Positions 1 through 5,541 of a stretch of 5,602 nt of DNA are shown piece by piece. Each line of letters starts with the position of its first letter. The first letter of the stretch is position 1. The notes beneath the pieces are model-generated. The model saw only the letters and a list, made by a program, of their open reading frames with translations. It was not told where the DNA came from and searched no databases. The stretch is from positions 1 through 5,602 of the forward strand of contig RZYZ01000143.1 of the NCBI GenBank assembly GCA_009930125.1. Reading direction: 5' to 3'. The position numbers and the translations under genes are program-made. Source of the stretch: Clostridia bacterium (GTDB taxonomy: Bacteria > Bacillota > Clostridia > Clostridiales > Clostridiaceae).

Positions 1-680
1 GCACCCAGCTGAAGATAATGGGCTATGTCCTTTCCATCAAAGATTCCGCCGGCAACGACCACCGGAATCTTCACTTCATATTTTTCCTCGAAGGGCCGGA
101 TTACCTCCAGCACTTCCTTCAGGATGTCCTCCAGGTCCATATAGCTTTCATTTTCCATGACCTCTTTCTTAAAGCCCAGATGTCCCCCTGCCAGAGGGCC
201 TTCCACAATGAACATGTCTGCAGGAATGCCGAACTTCTTGTCATAGACTTTGGAAATCAGCCTTGCGGCTTTTCCTGATGACACCACAGGTGCGATCTTC
301 GTCTCTGTACCTTTCACCATTTTAGGCAGCTCCAGGGGAAGTCCCGCCCCCGTAACAATGAGATCGATGCCTTCCTCGATGGCGGTGCGGATCAGTTCGT
401 CATAGGTTGTCATGGCTGCCAGTAGATTGACGCCGATGATCCCTTCCGGAGCAATCTCCCTCGCCTTACGGATTTCTTCTCTCATGGCCCTCTTGTTCGC
501 TTCCAGATTGTTCTTCTGGAAATCCTCTTCTCTGTATCCGATCTGCACACCTGAAATGATTCCGATGCCGCCCTCTTTTGCTACAGCTCCTGCAAGAGCA
601 GACAAAGATATGCCAATCCCCATCCCTCCCTGAATGATCGGCCATTTAGCGACCCGGTTTCCGATGCGTAGATGATTCAT
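1..680 (-). CDS. Nitronate monooxygenase-type flavoprotein, 3' part cut off by window edge
   Basis: FMN-dependent TIM-barrel enzyme of the nitronate monooxygenase (2-nitropropane dioxygenase, COG2070) family. Members oxidise alkyl nitronates; the related FabK is an enoyl-ACP reductase. I read 226 uninterrupted codons from ATG at 680 to the left edge. Visible motifs are IIQGGMGIGIS at residues 15-25 (flavin-phosphate side of the barrel), EGGIGIIS about 36-43, VTGAG in the middle, EGPLAGGHLGF about 160-170 with the likely catalytic His167, and VVVAGGIFDGKDI near the cut (about 205-217). Family members of this Firmicute type are usually about 350-360 residues, so roughly the last third is missing. 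The GIGIS motif and the long insert after IISGVQIGY fit a nitronate monooxygenase better than canonical FabK (about 320 residues, GGMAWVAD). The natural substrate cannot be told from sequence. It has its own SigA promoter and a FabT-like operator. The start may instead be TTG at 689, which is better spaced from the ribosome binding site. Confidence 0.9.
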   Translation of the reverse strand, partial: MNHLRIGNRVAKWPIIQGGMGIGISLSALAGAVAKEGGIGIISGVQIGYREEDFQKNNLEANKRAMREEIRKAREIAPEGIIGVNLLAAMTTYDELIRTAIEEGIDLIVTGAGLPLELPKMVKGTETKIAPVVSSGKAARLISKVYDKKFGIPADMFIVEGPLAGGHLGFKKEVMENESYMDLEDILKEVLEVIRPFEEKYEVKIPVVVAGGIFDGKDIAHYLQLG

Positions 681-692
681 TATATTCAATTT

Positions 693-701
693 CCTACCTC
701 C
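693..701 (-). promoter_or_regulatory. Ribosome binding site of the nitronate monooxygenase gene, start ambiguous
   Basis: GGAGGTAGG on the minus strand. From GGAGG to the ATG at 680 the gap is 16 nt, which is long. An in-frame TTG at 689-687 sits 7 nt after GGAGG, the usual distance, and would add three residues (Met-Asn-Ile). Either start keeps the whole conserved N-terminus. A second GGAGGT lies at 713-718, next to the -10 box and probably upstream of the transcript start, so it is unlikely to be used. Confidence 0.6.
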
Positions 702-718
702 AATTTTTCAATACCTCC

Positions 719-747
719 ATTATACAGATGTATACTTTGATAATCAA
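719..747 (-). promoter_or_regulatory. SigA promoter of the nitronate monooxygenase gene
   Basis: On the minus strand TTGATT (747-742) is separated by exactly 17 nt from a perfect TATAAT (724-719). Transcription should begin near 712, giving a leader of about 32 nt. The gene is therefore probably transcribed independently of the membrane-protein gene upstream. Confidence 0.8.
721..734 (-). repeat. Inverted repeat between -35 and -10
   Basis: TATACATCTGTATA is a TATACA-2-TGTATA dyad filling most of the promoter spacer and running into the -10 box. It may be a second operator next to the FabT-like palindrome, or simply AT-rich promoter sequence. Confidence 0.3.
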
Positions 748-750
748 AAT
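734..750 (-). promoter_or_regulatory. FabT-like operator over the -35 box
   Basis: The minus strand reads ATTTTGATTATCAAAGT, whose core TTTGATTATCAAA (748-736) is a perfect 13-bp odd palindrome covering the -35 hexamer. As I recall the published motif, the MarR-family repressor FabT of streptococci and lactococci binds TTTGAnnnTCAAA, so this is a very close match. A bound repressor here would block RNA polymerase. The palindrome is seen directly; the identity of the regulator is inference from motif memory. Confidence 0.5.
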
Positions 751-817
751 ATTAAGAGATAATTAAGAATCAGCTCTGCATCATCCAATAAGGCAAAATC
801 CGGGATCGCTTATGACT

Positions 818-859
818 GATCCCCTGCCATAGCCTCATGACAGGCTGCTGCAGGGGATC
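818..859 (-). terminator. Long hairpin after the membrane-protein gene, possible terminator without a U tract
   Basis: A perfect 10-bp stem (GATCCCCTGC at 818-827 with GCAGGGGATC at 850-859) encloses an inner 5-bp stem (AGCCT 831-835 with AGGCT 842-846) and a 6-nt loop. It begins about 40 nt after the stop codon of the 899-1453 gene and lies upstream of the next promoter, the place for a terminator. There is no T run directly after it on either strand, so it may act as a weak terminator, a Rho-related or 3'-end-stabilising structure. A GGGATC at 802-807 can also pair with GATCCC at 818-823, giving a weaker alternative hairpin. Confidence 0.45.
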
Positions 860-898
860 TGCTTCTCTTATTCAATACCTCTGGTGGTTGACTCAGAC

Positions 899-1453
899 TT
901 AATAAGGCGATACAAACATCGGAAGTGCCGGAGGATAATAGGTGAAGAAGCCGGACATGAATGCCAGACTGACCACAATAATCATGCCAGGCACAAAGTA
1001 GACCCATCTGGGCTTTGCCACCCGATAGACATGGATCGCCAGTAGCTGTCCGATGACGACACTGACCATGGACGAGAAATTAACCCAGGAAGCTTCAATG
1101 GCGAAGGCTCCCGCCCAGGTGTAATACCAGAGCACGATGACCAGCATCCCGAAAATGATACTGACAGCCATGGATTGTCCCCAGCGCATACCGGAAAGCC
1201 TGCTTCTTCTCCTGAACAATGCGTATCCCAGAACCCACCACAAGAGTGTAGGCCAGTAGACCATTTTCAGATGCTCCCAGATGCTTTCATTCACAGGAGC
1301 CACCAGGCTGATGAAAAAATTCTCTCCCGACCATTCATAGGCGAAATGAAGTGGTCCGGCGATGAGTAGAATCACAAAAATACCGATGAAATGATAGACC
1401 CTGACGAACTTTACGGAGTACTCTGTTCCTTCGCTTCGGATATACATACCCAT
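899..1453 (-). CDS. Five-helix integral membrane protein, DUF6512-like
   Basis: This 184-residue protein of unknown function is very hydrophobic, with membrane segments at about 19-36, 64-82, 96-115, 125-145 and 150-170. The conserved-looking stretch is PLHFAYEWSG (34-43) followed by VAPVNESIWEHLK (51-63), a short polar segment between the first two helices rich in His, Glu and Trp. I associate this with the Firmicute family DUF6512, from memory and not from a search. A basic RRRSR follows helix 2, fitting a cytoplasmic loop. No signal peptide cleavage site is apparent. The start at 1453 was chosen because AGGAG lies 9 nt before it; the longer reading from ATG 1462 would put that AGGAG directly against the start codon. 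It stands alone between the operon terminator and the 818-859 hairpin, so context gives no clear role. Confidence 0.8.
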   Translation of the reverse strand: MGMYIRSEGTEYSVKFVRVYHFIGIFVILLIAGPLHFAYEWSGENFFISLVAPVNESIWEHLKMVYWPTLLWWVLGYALFRRRSRLSGMRWGQSMAVSIIFGMLVIVLWYYTWAGAFAIEASWVNFSSMVSVVIGQLLAIHVYRVAKPRWVYFVPGMIIVVSLAFMSGFFTYYPPALPMFVSPY

Positions 1454-1462
1454 GCGTTCCAT

Positions 1463-1467
1463 CTCCT
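1463..1467 (-). promoter_or_regulatory. Ribosome binding site deciding the start of the DUF6512-like gene
   Basis: AAAAGGAG on the minus strand ends at 1463, immediately before ATG 1462 (gap 0) and 9 nt before ATG 1453. Only the second spacing is workable, so 1453 is the likely start. Confidence 0.7.
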
Positions 1468-1477
1468 TTTTCTATCT

Positions 1478-1492
1478 GTACTTTCATAGTAC
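1478..1492 (-). repeat. Short inverted repeat upstream of the DUF6512-like gene
   Basis: GTACT and AGTAC flank 5 nt, about 11 nt before the AGGAG. It could be a leader hairpin or an operator. I see no convincing -35/-10 pair between 1463 and 1590, so this gene's promoter is not identified. Confidence 0.3.
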
Positions 1493-1590
1493 TCATGAGA
1501 TATATATTTTTCTTCTCCAATTTATTATTTTTCCAATAACAATATGGAGATACTCTCCTATGATTTCACTTCATCATCTCCACTCCATGG

Positions 1591-1623
1591 AAAAAGAACC
1601 GCACCTCTTCAGATGCAGTTCTT
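1591..1623 (-). terminator. Rho-independent terminator of the fructose operon
   Basis: On the minus strand AAGAACTGCATCT (1623-1611) pairs with AGGTGCGGTTCTT (1606-1594) over 13 bp including two G-U pairs. It closes on a GAAG tetraloop (1610-1607) and runs into TTTTT. It starts 15 nt after the stop codon of the EIIBC gene and separates the operon from the membrane-protein gene. Confidence 0.92.
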
Positions 1624-1638
1624 CATTGATGATATGAT

Positions 1639-3000
1639 CTATGCTTTTTTCTTCTTCAGTGCTGTCAGCATGAGTCCACCCACTGCAGAGCCCACAACAA
1701 TCGCCAGAATGTACATGGGCAGATTGCCTACCGCATTGGGGATCGGAAGAACGAAGATTCCACCATGAGGCACTGCAAGGGTTGCGCCAAAGAGCATGGA
1801 CAGTGCACCAGCAACTGCTGATCCCACCATCATGGATGGAATCACTCTCAGCGGATCCGCCGCCGCAAAAGGAATCGCTCCTTCTGTGATGAACGAAGCA
1901 CCCAGTGCCCAGTTCGCCTTACCGGCTTCTCTTTCTTCCAGCGTATACTTGTTTTTCGCCAGTACAGTGGAGAGTGCAATGGCAAGGGGTGGGACCATAC
2001 CAGCTGCCATGACCGCAGCCATGACTCCCGAGGGTTCTCCCTGGGCGATGGTCGCAGCGCCAAAGGTGTAAGCCGCTTTGTTGATCGGTCCACCCATATC
2101 AGCAGCCATCATGATTCCTAGAATTCCACCTAGGACTACTGCATTGGTACCACTCATGCCATCGAGCCATGCAAGCATCGCATCATTGATGGATTTCACA
2201 GGACCACCCAGAACAAAGATCAGAATAAGTCCGACAACCAGTGTGGAAATGACAGGTAATATAAGTACAGGCATGAGTCCTTCAAAGGATTTGGGCAGCT
2301 TGATGACTTTTCTGATTGCAAGAATGACATATCCAGCCAGGAAACCAGCAATGAGTCCACCCAGGAATCCGGTTCCCAGTGAATTCGCGATGATTCCCCC
2401 AACCATACCAGGAACAATACCAGGTCGGTCCGCTATGGAGTAAGCGATATATCCGGCAAGAATCGGTACCATAAGACCGAAAGCGGATCCGCCAATGGTC
2501 ATGAGCGCTGCAGCTAAAGTTCCTTCTTCATCCGCCGCATGGATACCGAAAGCGAAGGAGAAAGCGATGAGCAGTCCTCCTGCGACCACAAATGGGATCA
2601 TGAAGGAAACACCGGTCATGAGATGTTTGTAGATTCCGCTCTTGCTTTTACCTCCGTTTCCGTTCGTCTCCTCTGCATAGTCCACTCTGGCAGAAACGGG
2701 CTTAGCGGCAAGCGCTTTTGTAATGAGACCTTTGGCATCTTTGATGGCGTCCTTCACAGATGCCTCCACCACGGGAATTCCCTGGAATCTTGACTTGTCG
2801 ATGTTGGTATCGATGGCCAGAATCACCGCGTCTGCAGACTTGAGATCCGCTTCCGTGATCACATTTTCCGCACCTACAGAACCCTGGGTTTCCACTTTCA
2901 TTTCATGCCCCATTTCCTTGGCAGCGATCTGAAGTGCTTCGGCAGCCATATAGGTATGAGCAATGCCTGTTGGACAAGACGTAACAGCTATAATTTTCAT
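1639..3000 (-). CDS. fruA: PTS fructose transporter, EIIBC component
   Basis: This 453-residue inner-membrane permease imports fructose and releases it as fructose-1-phosphate. The IIB domain (about 1-98) starts IIAVTSCPTGIAHTYMAAEAL; Cys9 in the CPTGIAHT motif is the residue phosphorylated by EIIA. A polar linker (about 100-120, rich in Gly, Asn, Lys) leads to the IIC domain (about 121-450) with many hydrophobic helices. The fructose-family signatures DMGGPINKAAYTFG (301-314), ITEGAIPFAAADP (371-383) and PHGGIF (411-416) are all intact. The IIA domain, fused in many FruA proteins, is a separate gene here just upstream. AAAGGAG lies 8 nt before the ATG. It is the last gene of the operon; 34 nt separate it from the EIIA gene and a strong terminator follows. 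A mannose- or 2-O-alpha-mannosylglycerate-type specificity is possible in this family, but FruK next door favours fructose. Confidence 0.95.
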   Translation of the reverse strand: MKIIAVTSCPTGIAHTYMAAEALQIAAKEMGHEMKVETQGSVGAENVITEADLKSADAVILAIDTNIDKSRFQGIPVVEASVKDAIKDAKGLITKALAAKPVSARVDYAEETNGNGGKSKSGIYKHLMTGVSFMIPFVVAGGLLIAFSFAFGIHAADEEGTLAAALMTIGGSAFGLMVPILAGYIAYSIADRPGIVPGMVGGIIANSLGTGFLGGLIAGFLAGYVILAIRKVIKLPKSFEGLMPVLILPVISTLVVGLILIFVLGGPVKSINDAMLAWLDGMSGTNAVVLGGILGIMMAADMGGPINKAAYTFGAATIAQGEPSGVMAAVMAAGMVPPLAIALSTVLAKNKYTLEEREAGKANWALGASFITEGAIPFAAADPLRVIPSMMVGSAVAGALSMLFGATLAVPHGGIFVLPIPNAVGNLPMYILAIVVGSAVGGLMLTALKKKKA

Positions 3001-3034
3001 AGAATCTGCTCCTTTATCGTTTATTATTGTTCAC

Positions 3035-3478
3035 TTATTTGAATGCATTGATAAACTCTTCATAGGTCTGACAGCTCATGAGCTGGTCTCTCATTTCCTT
3101 GTGCATCAGATTTCTTGAAATCTCACTTAAGGCACGCAGATGCAGGTCGCTGGACTCCATAGGAACCGCAATGAGGAAAAACAGGTGTGCAGGCAGATCA
3201 TCCATACTTTCATAATCAATGCCTGCATCGCTTCTGCCGAATACAATGGATGCCTCATTGACAGCATCACTCTTCCCATGGGGAATCGCGATGCCCATAC
3301 CGATCCCTGTCGAGAATTCTTCTTCTCTGTGCAGTACAGCTGCTCTGAATGCCTCCTTGTCGCTTACTTTACCATCGGCGATGAGGATATCGATGAGTTC
3401 ATCGATCACATCTTTCTTGGTCTCCGATTTTAAGTTGAATGTGACTCTTTCTCTTGAAAACATATCTTTAGTCGTCAT
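3035..3478 (-). CDS. PTS fructose-type EIIA component, stand-alone
   Basis: This 147-residue cytoplasmic phosphocarrier is of the EIIA fructose/mannitol (PTS_EIIA type 2) fold. It takes phosphate from HPr and passes it to Cys9 of the EIIBC partner. The active site is GIGMGIAIPHGK, with the phosphorylated histidine at residue 67. A second typical family histidine is at about 118 in SSDLHLRALSEISR. Full length for a single-domain EIIA; no HPr or FPr domain is attached. The ATG overlaps the fruK stop by 4 nt (ATGA), and GGAGG lies 7 nt upstream within the last fruK codons, so translation is probably coupled to fruK. IIA split from IIBC is a common alternative to the fused FruA. Confidence 0.93.
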   Translation of the reverse strand: MTTKDMFSRERVTFNLKSETKKDVIDELIDILIADGKVSDKEAFRAAVLHREEEFSTGIGMGIAIPHGKSDAVNEASIVFGRSDAGIDYESMDDLPAHLFFLIAVPMESSDLHLRALSEISRNLMHKEMRDQLMSCQTYEEFINAFK

Positions 3479-4416
3479 TTTTTTACCTCCTCTATTTTTT
3501 CTCTGGCAGCGGCCAGATACTTCTCCACCTCTTCTCTTGTGCAGGCTTTCGTTCCTTCCGTAGCAACAGCTGCGGCTCCAGTGGCCTGTGCAAGGGCTAG
3601 GGTTTCAGAATCACTCAGCTTCTCATTCTCCGCATAAACCAGTGCTGCAACCATGGAATCTCCCGCTCCTACAGTGCTCTTCACCTGAACTTCAAGTCCC
3701 TTTCCTTTCAGGATGGACTTTCCTGTAACAAGTATGCTTCCTTTTTCTCCTCTTGATACCAGCACCTTCCGGATGCCCTTTTCCACCAGGGACTGGGCAG
3801 CCTGCACGATCTCCTCTTCCGTCAGGGCTTCTTTTCCAAGATAGGATGCAAGCTCCTTCTCATTGGGTTTGATCATATCAGGCAGCTCGACAAGTGCATA
3901 CCTGAGGGGCTCGCCTTCCGCATCGATGACCACAAGGGCCCCTTTCTCCCTGGCCAATCTCGTCAGTCGACCGTAGAGATTCAGCGGAATATTCGGTGGA
4001 AGACCGCCAGCAAGTACTACGATATCTCCTTCGTCTACAGTACGCTCATAGAAACGAATAAACTCTTCGAGTTCAGCGCCACTGATCATGGGACCGGGTT
4101 CGTTGATGTCTGTATTGGTCTCATGCTTTTTATCCACAAGTTTGATGTTGGTTCTTGTATTCTCCTTTATGGAAATGAACCGGTCCTCTATGCCCAGATG
4201 CATCAGCTCCTTGCGGAACGGCTCTTCCATGATGCCTCCGAGAAATCCGGTGGCCAGCGAATCTGTCCCGAAGGACTTCAGCACTTTCGATACATTGATG
4301 CCCTTCCCGCCGATGTCGTTTCTTACGGAATCGGCTCGGTTGACCTCTCCGATCTCAATTCCATCTATCACCATGGTTTTATCCATGGCAGGATTCAGTG
4401 TTACTGTGATGATCAT
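3475..4416 (-). CDS. fruK: 1-phosphofructokinase
   Basis: This 313-residue PfkB/ribokinase-family sugar kinase converts fructose-1-phosphate plus ATP to fructose-1,6-bisphosphate, the step after PTS uptake. It begins MIITVTLNPAMDKT, typical of FruK and LacC. The substrate-binding GGKGINVSKVL signature is at 36-46, KPNEKEL at 183-189, and the C-terminal PfkB motif STVGAGDSMVAA at 247-258 with the catalytic base Asp253. Length is normal. GGAGGT lies 6 nt before the ATG and overlaps the fruR stop codon (TAGGAGGT), with only 11 nt between the two genes. Tagatose-6-phosphate kinase (LacC) has the same fold, but no lac or tagatose genes are present and a fructose permease is in the same operon. Confidence 0.94.
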   Translation of the reverse strand: MIITVTLNPAMDKTMVIDGIEIGEVNRADSVRNDIGGKGINVSKVLKSFGTDSLATGFLGGIMEEPFRKELMHLGIEDRFISIKENTRTNIKLVDKKHETNTDINEPGPMISGAELEEFIRFYERTVDEGDIVVLAGGLPPNIPLNLYGRLTRLAREKGALVVIDAEGEPLRYALVELPDMIKPNEKELASYLGKEALTEEEIVQAAQSLVEKGIRKVLVSRGEKGSILVTGKSILKGKGLEVQVKSTVGAGDSMVAALVYAENEKLSDSETLALAQATGAAAVATEGTKACTREEVEKYLAAAREKIEEVKK

Positions 4417-4427
4417 GGAAACACCTC

Positions 4428-5183
4428 CTATTTCACGATTTCAATCTTTTCGTTCTGTTCTAAGGCAGCTGCCTCATCATTCATCTCTCCTGCGGTGATG
4501 ATGCCTGTGACCTCATTTAGCGGTGTGATGACAGCGAAGCTGACACTGCCGAACTTCGATGTATCCGCAACCAGATAGACTCTATGGGAAGAGGCAATCA
4601 TGGCCCGCTTGGTCATGGCTTCCACATGATTCGGTGTTGTTGCGCCATCCTTTCTGGTGACTCCGTTGGCACCGATGAATGCGATGTCAGCTCTGAAATT
4701 CTTCAGCGTGTTTTCTGTCAGGTATCCGACCATGGCTCTGGTATTCCCTCTAAGCGTTCCACCGGTCATGATCAGCTCGATATTCTCCACCTCGCTCAGT
4801 TCTTCCGCTATATCCAGAGAATTCGTGATCACTGTGATCCTCTTGTTTCGGATTCTCTTGGCAATCTCCAGTGTGGTGGTTCCGGTATCAAGGATCACGC
4901 TGTAGCCGTCTTCCACAAGATCCGCCGCAAGTTCACCAATCCTCTCCTTTTCATGAGAGAATTCCTCTTTCTTCTCCTTGAATGTAGGCTCAAACCCTCT
5001 CTTGTGTATACTGACTGCTCCTCCATGGGTTCTCTTGAGAATCTGATGTTCTTCCAGTTCCTGAAGATCCCTTCTGATGGTGGACTCTGATACGTCAAAA
5101 TGTGCTGCCAGTTCCGCCACTTTCAGGCTTGAACTTTCCTCCATCATGTCGATAATTTTTCTTTGTCTTTCTTCTGCAAACAT
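4428..5183 (-). CDS. fruR: DeoR-family transcriptional repressor of the fructose operon
   Basis: This 251-residue cytoplasmic DNA-binding regulator has an N-terminal winged helix-turn-helix (about 4-57) with KVAELAAHFDVSESTIRRDL at 21-40, the classic DeoR signature, ending in RTHGGAV. The C-terminal sensor domain of the DeoR/ISOCOT type carries LDTGTTT (98-104), VITNSL (118-123), TGGTLRGNTRAMVG (140-153) and AFIGANGV (168-175), which usually bind a phosphorylated sugar. Being first in an operon with FruK and the fructose PTS, it is most likely FruR, responding to fructose-1-phosphate (inference). I chose ATG 5183, 9 nt after AAAGGA; a TTG at 5189 in the same frame is only 3 nt from it. The repeated AATGAGCATAA elements around the promoter are the probable binding sites, implying autoregulation. 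Confidence 0.93.
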   Translation of the reverse strand: MFAEERQRKIIDMMEESSSLKVAELAAHFDVSESTIRRDLQELEEHQILKRTHGGAVSIHKRGFEPTFKEKKEEFSHEKERIGELAADLVEDGYSVILDTGTTTLEIAKRIRNKRITVITNSLDIAEELSEVENIELIMTGGTLRGNTRAMVGYLTENTLKNFRADIAFIGANGVTRKDGATTPNHVEAMTKRAMIASSHRVYLVADTSKFGSVSFAVITPLNEVTGIITAGEMNDEAAALEQNEKIEIVK

Positions 5184-5192
5184 AATCAATCA

Positions 5193-5198
5193 TCCTTT
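5193..5198 (-). promoter_or_regulatory. Ribosome binding site of fruR
   Basis: AAAGGA on the minus strand is 9 nt before ATG 5183 and only 3 nt before the in-frame TTG at 5189, which supports the ATG. It is weaker than the GGAGG sites of the downstream genes, as expected if the repressor is made in smaller amounts. Confidence 0.6.
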
Positions 5199-5205
5199 TT
5201 TAAAT

Positions 5206-5220
5206 ATTTTGCTCATTTGT
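5206..5220 (-). promoter_or_regulatory. FruR-type operator copy 4, in the leader
   Basis: ACAAATGAGCAAAAT on the minus strand. Its GAG core is 30 bp, about three helical turns, downstream of that of copy 3, in the same orientation. DeoR-family repressors often use several direct repeats placed on one face of the helix, which suits this layout. Confidence 0.55.
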
Positions 5221-5236
5221 AGCTTTGTTTGAACGA

Positions 5237-5250
5237 TTATGCTCATTAAT
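5237..5250 (-). promoter_or_regulatory. FruR-type operator copy 3, at the transcript start
   Basis: ATTAATGAGCATAA on the minus strand covers the predicted start site. Its GAG core is 22 bp, about two helical turns, from that of copy 2, in the same orientation. Confidence 0.6.
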
Positions 5251-5253
5251 TGC

Positions 5254-5282
5254 ATTATATATACTCGTTTATGAGAAGTCAA
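5254..5282 (-). promoter_or_regulatory. SigA promoter of the fructose operon
   Basis: On the minus strand TTGACT (5282-5277), a 17-nt spacer, and a perfect TATAAT (5259-5254). Transcription should start near 5247, leaving a leader of about 64 nt before fruR. The promoter is almost consensus, so expression must depend on repression: it is flanked and overlapped by repeated operator-like elements and a cre-like site. Confidence 0.9.
5260..5272 (-). promoter_or_regulatory. FruR-type operator copy 2, inside the promoter spacer
   Basis: ATAAACGAGTATA on the minus strand, with two changes from the other copies, fills the spacer between -35 and -10. Binding here would exclude RNA polymerase. The deviations may be a compromise with promoter sequence. 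Confidence 0.45.
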
Positions 5283-5293
5283 TACGTTTTCAT
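5279..5293 (-). promoter_or_regulatory. cre-like site over the -35 box
   Basis: The minus strand reads ATGAAAACGTATTGA. Against the catabolite-control consensus WTGNAANCGNWNNCW, as I recall it, there is one mismatch (G for C near the end). It overlaps the -35 of the fructose operon, where CcpA binding would repress. The match is suggestive only, since AT-rich promoters yield such hits by chance. Confidence 0.4.
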
Positions 5294-5317
5294 AAAATAT
5301 TTTCGATTAATTCAATC

Positions 5318-5331
5318 ATAAATGAGCATAA
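5318..5331 (+). promoter_or_regulatory. FruR-type operator copy 1, inverted relative to the others
   Basis: ATAAATGAGCATAA reads on the plus strand, about 75 bp upstream of the operon transcript start. It is preceded by TC, so TCATAAATGAGCATA aligns well with TCATAAACGAGTATA of copy 2. Its GAG core lies 60 bp from that of copy 2. An upstream site in opposite orientation would allow DNA looping or control of a rightward promoter. Confidence 0.55.
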
Positions 5332-5337
5332 AAGTCC

Positions 5338-5360
5338 ATGATATACTTCAATCATATCAT
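5338..5360. repeat. Dyad ATGATAT-N9-ATATCAT
   Basis: Perfect 7-bp inverted repeat with 9 nt between the arms, next to operator copy 1. Its size and half-site spacing suit a dimeric regulator. The left arm also contains TGATATACT, an extended -10-like sequence on the plus strand (5339-5347), so it could control a rightward transcript. Confidence 0.4.
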
Positions 5361-5541
5361 TTCATGAAGGAGCTCGCACGAAAATGCGCAGAAACATTTC
5401 CCCTATCCGATGTAAAGTCTCATTATTGTAACCATCCATTAGAAAAATGATAGTACGATGGAATAAAGTAAAAAGATCCATGCTTCTGTCATAGGAGCAT
5501 CGATTTTCATCAGCACCACTTCATCTATTGAACAGCAGCTA
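5361..5541. other. Stretch between the fructose operon control region and the rightward promoter, no clear gene
   Basis: I see no convincing gene. Tiny open frames exist. On plus, 5384-5431 codes for 15 residues (MRRNISPIRCKVSLL) with AAGGAG 11 nt upstream. Plus 5364-5450 codes for 28 residues without a ribosome binding site. On minus, 5510-5439 codes for 23 residues with a hydrophobic end (AWIFLLYSIVLSFF) but no good ribosome binding site. The hairpin at 5474-5507 also lies here. Confidence 0.4.
5474..5507. terminator. Hairpin with T tracts on both sides, possible bidirectional terminator
   Basis: On the plus strand 5474-5487 pairs with 5493-5506 around a GTCAT loop. The core ATGCT/AGCAT is extended on both sides, with one C-C mismatch and two G-U pairs, and the stem ends in TTTT (5504-5507). 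Read on the minus strand the same structure is followed by TTTTTACTTT, but the two G-U pairs become A-C mismatches. It would end a short rightward transcript, or shield the fructose promoter from leftward readthrough. It is moderate, not strong. Confidence 0.45.

Noticed and set aside
899..1462. Longer form of the membrane protein starting at ATG 1462
   Set aside because: The AGGAG would touch the start codon. ATG 1453 has correct spacing.
1463..1590. Promoter for the DUF6512-like gene
   Set aside because: The stretch is AT-rich with scattered TTG and TATATA words, but no -35/-10 pair has acceptable spacing, so none is called.
2078..2443. 121-codon plus-strand open frame, and similar long frames opposite fruK (4088-4498, 4123-4578) and fruR (4584-5090)
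   Set aside because: They lie antisense to well-recognised genes with intact family motifs, have no suitable ribosome binding sites and give protein sequences resembling no family I know.
4428..5189. Longer form of fruR starting at TTG 5189
   Set aside because: Only 3 nt from the ribosome binding site. ATG 5183 is better spaced and gives the usual DeoR N-terminus.
5364..5450. Plus-strand 28-codon frame starting MKELARKCAETF
   Set aside because: No ribosome binding site upstream, and it overlaps the 15-codon frame that does have one. Too short to judge without homologues.
5439..5510. Minus-strand 23-codon frame with a hydrophobic end (AWIFLLYSIVLSFF), like a small membrane peptide
   Set aside because: No ribosome binding site or promoter fits it and it coincides with the 5474-5507 hairpin. 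A chance frame is more likely.
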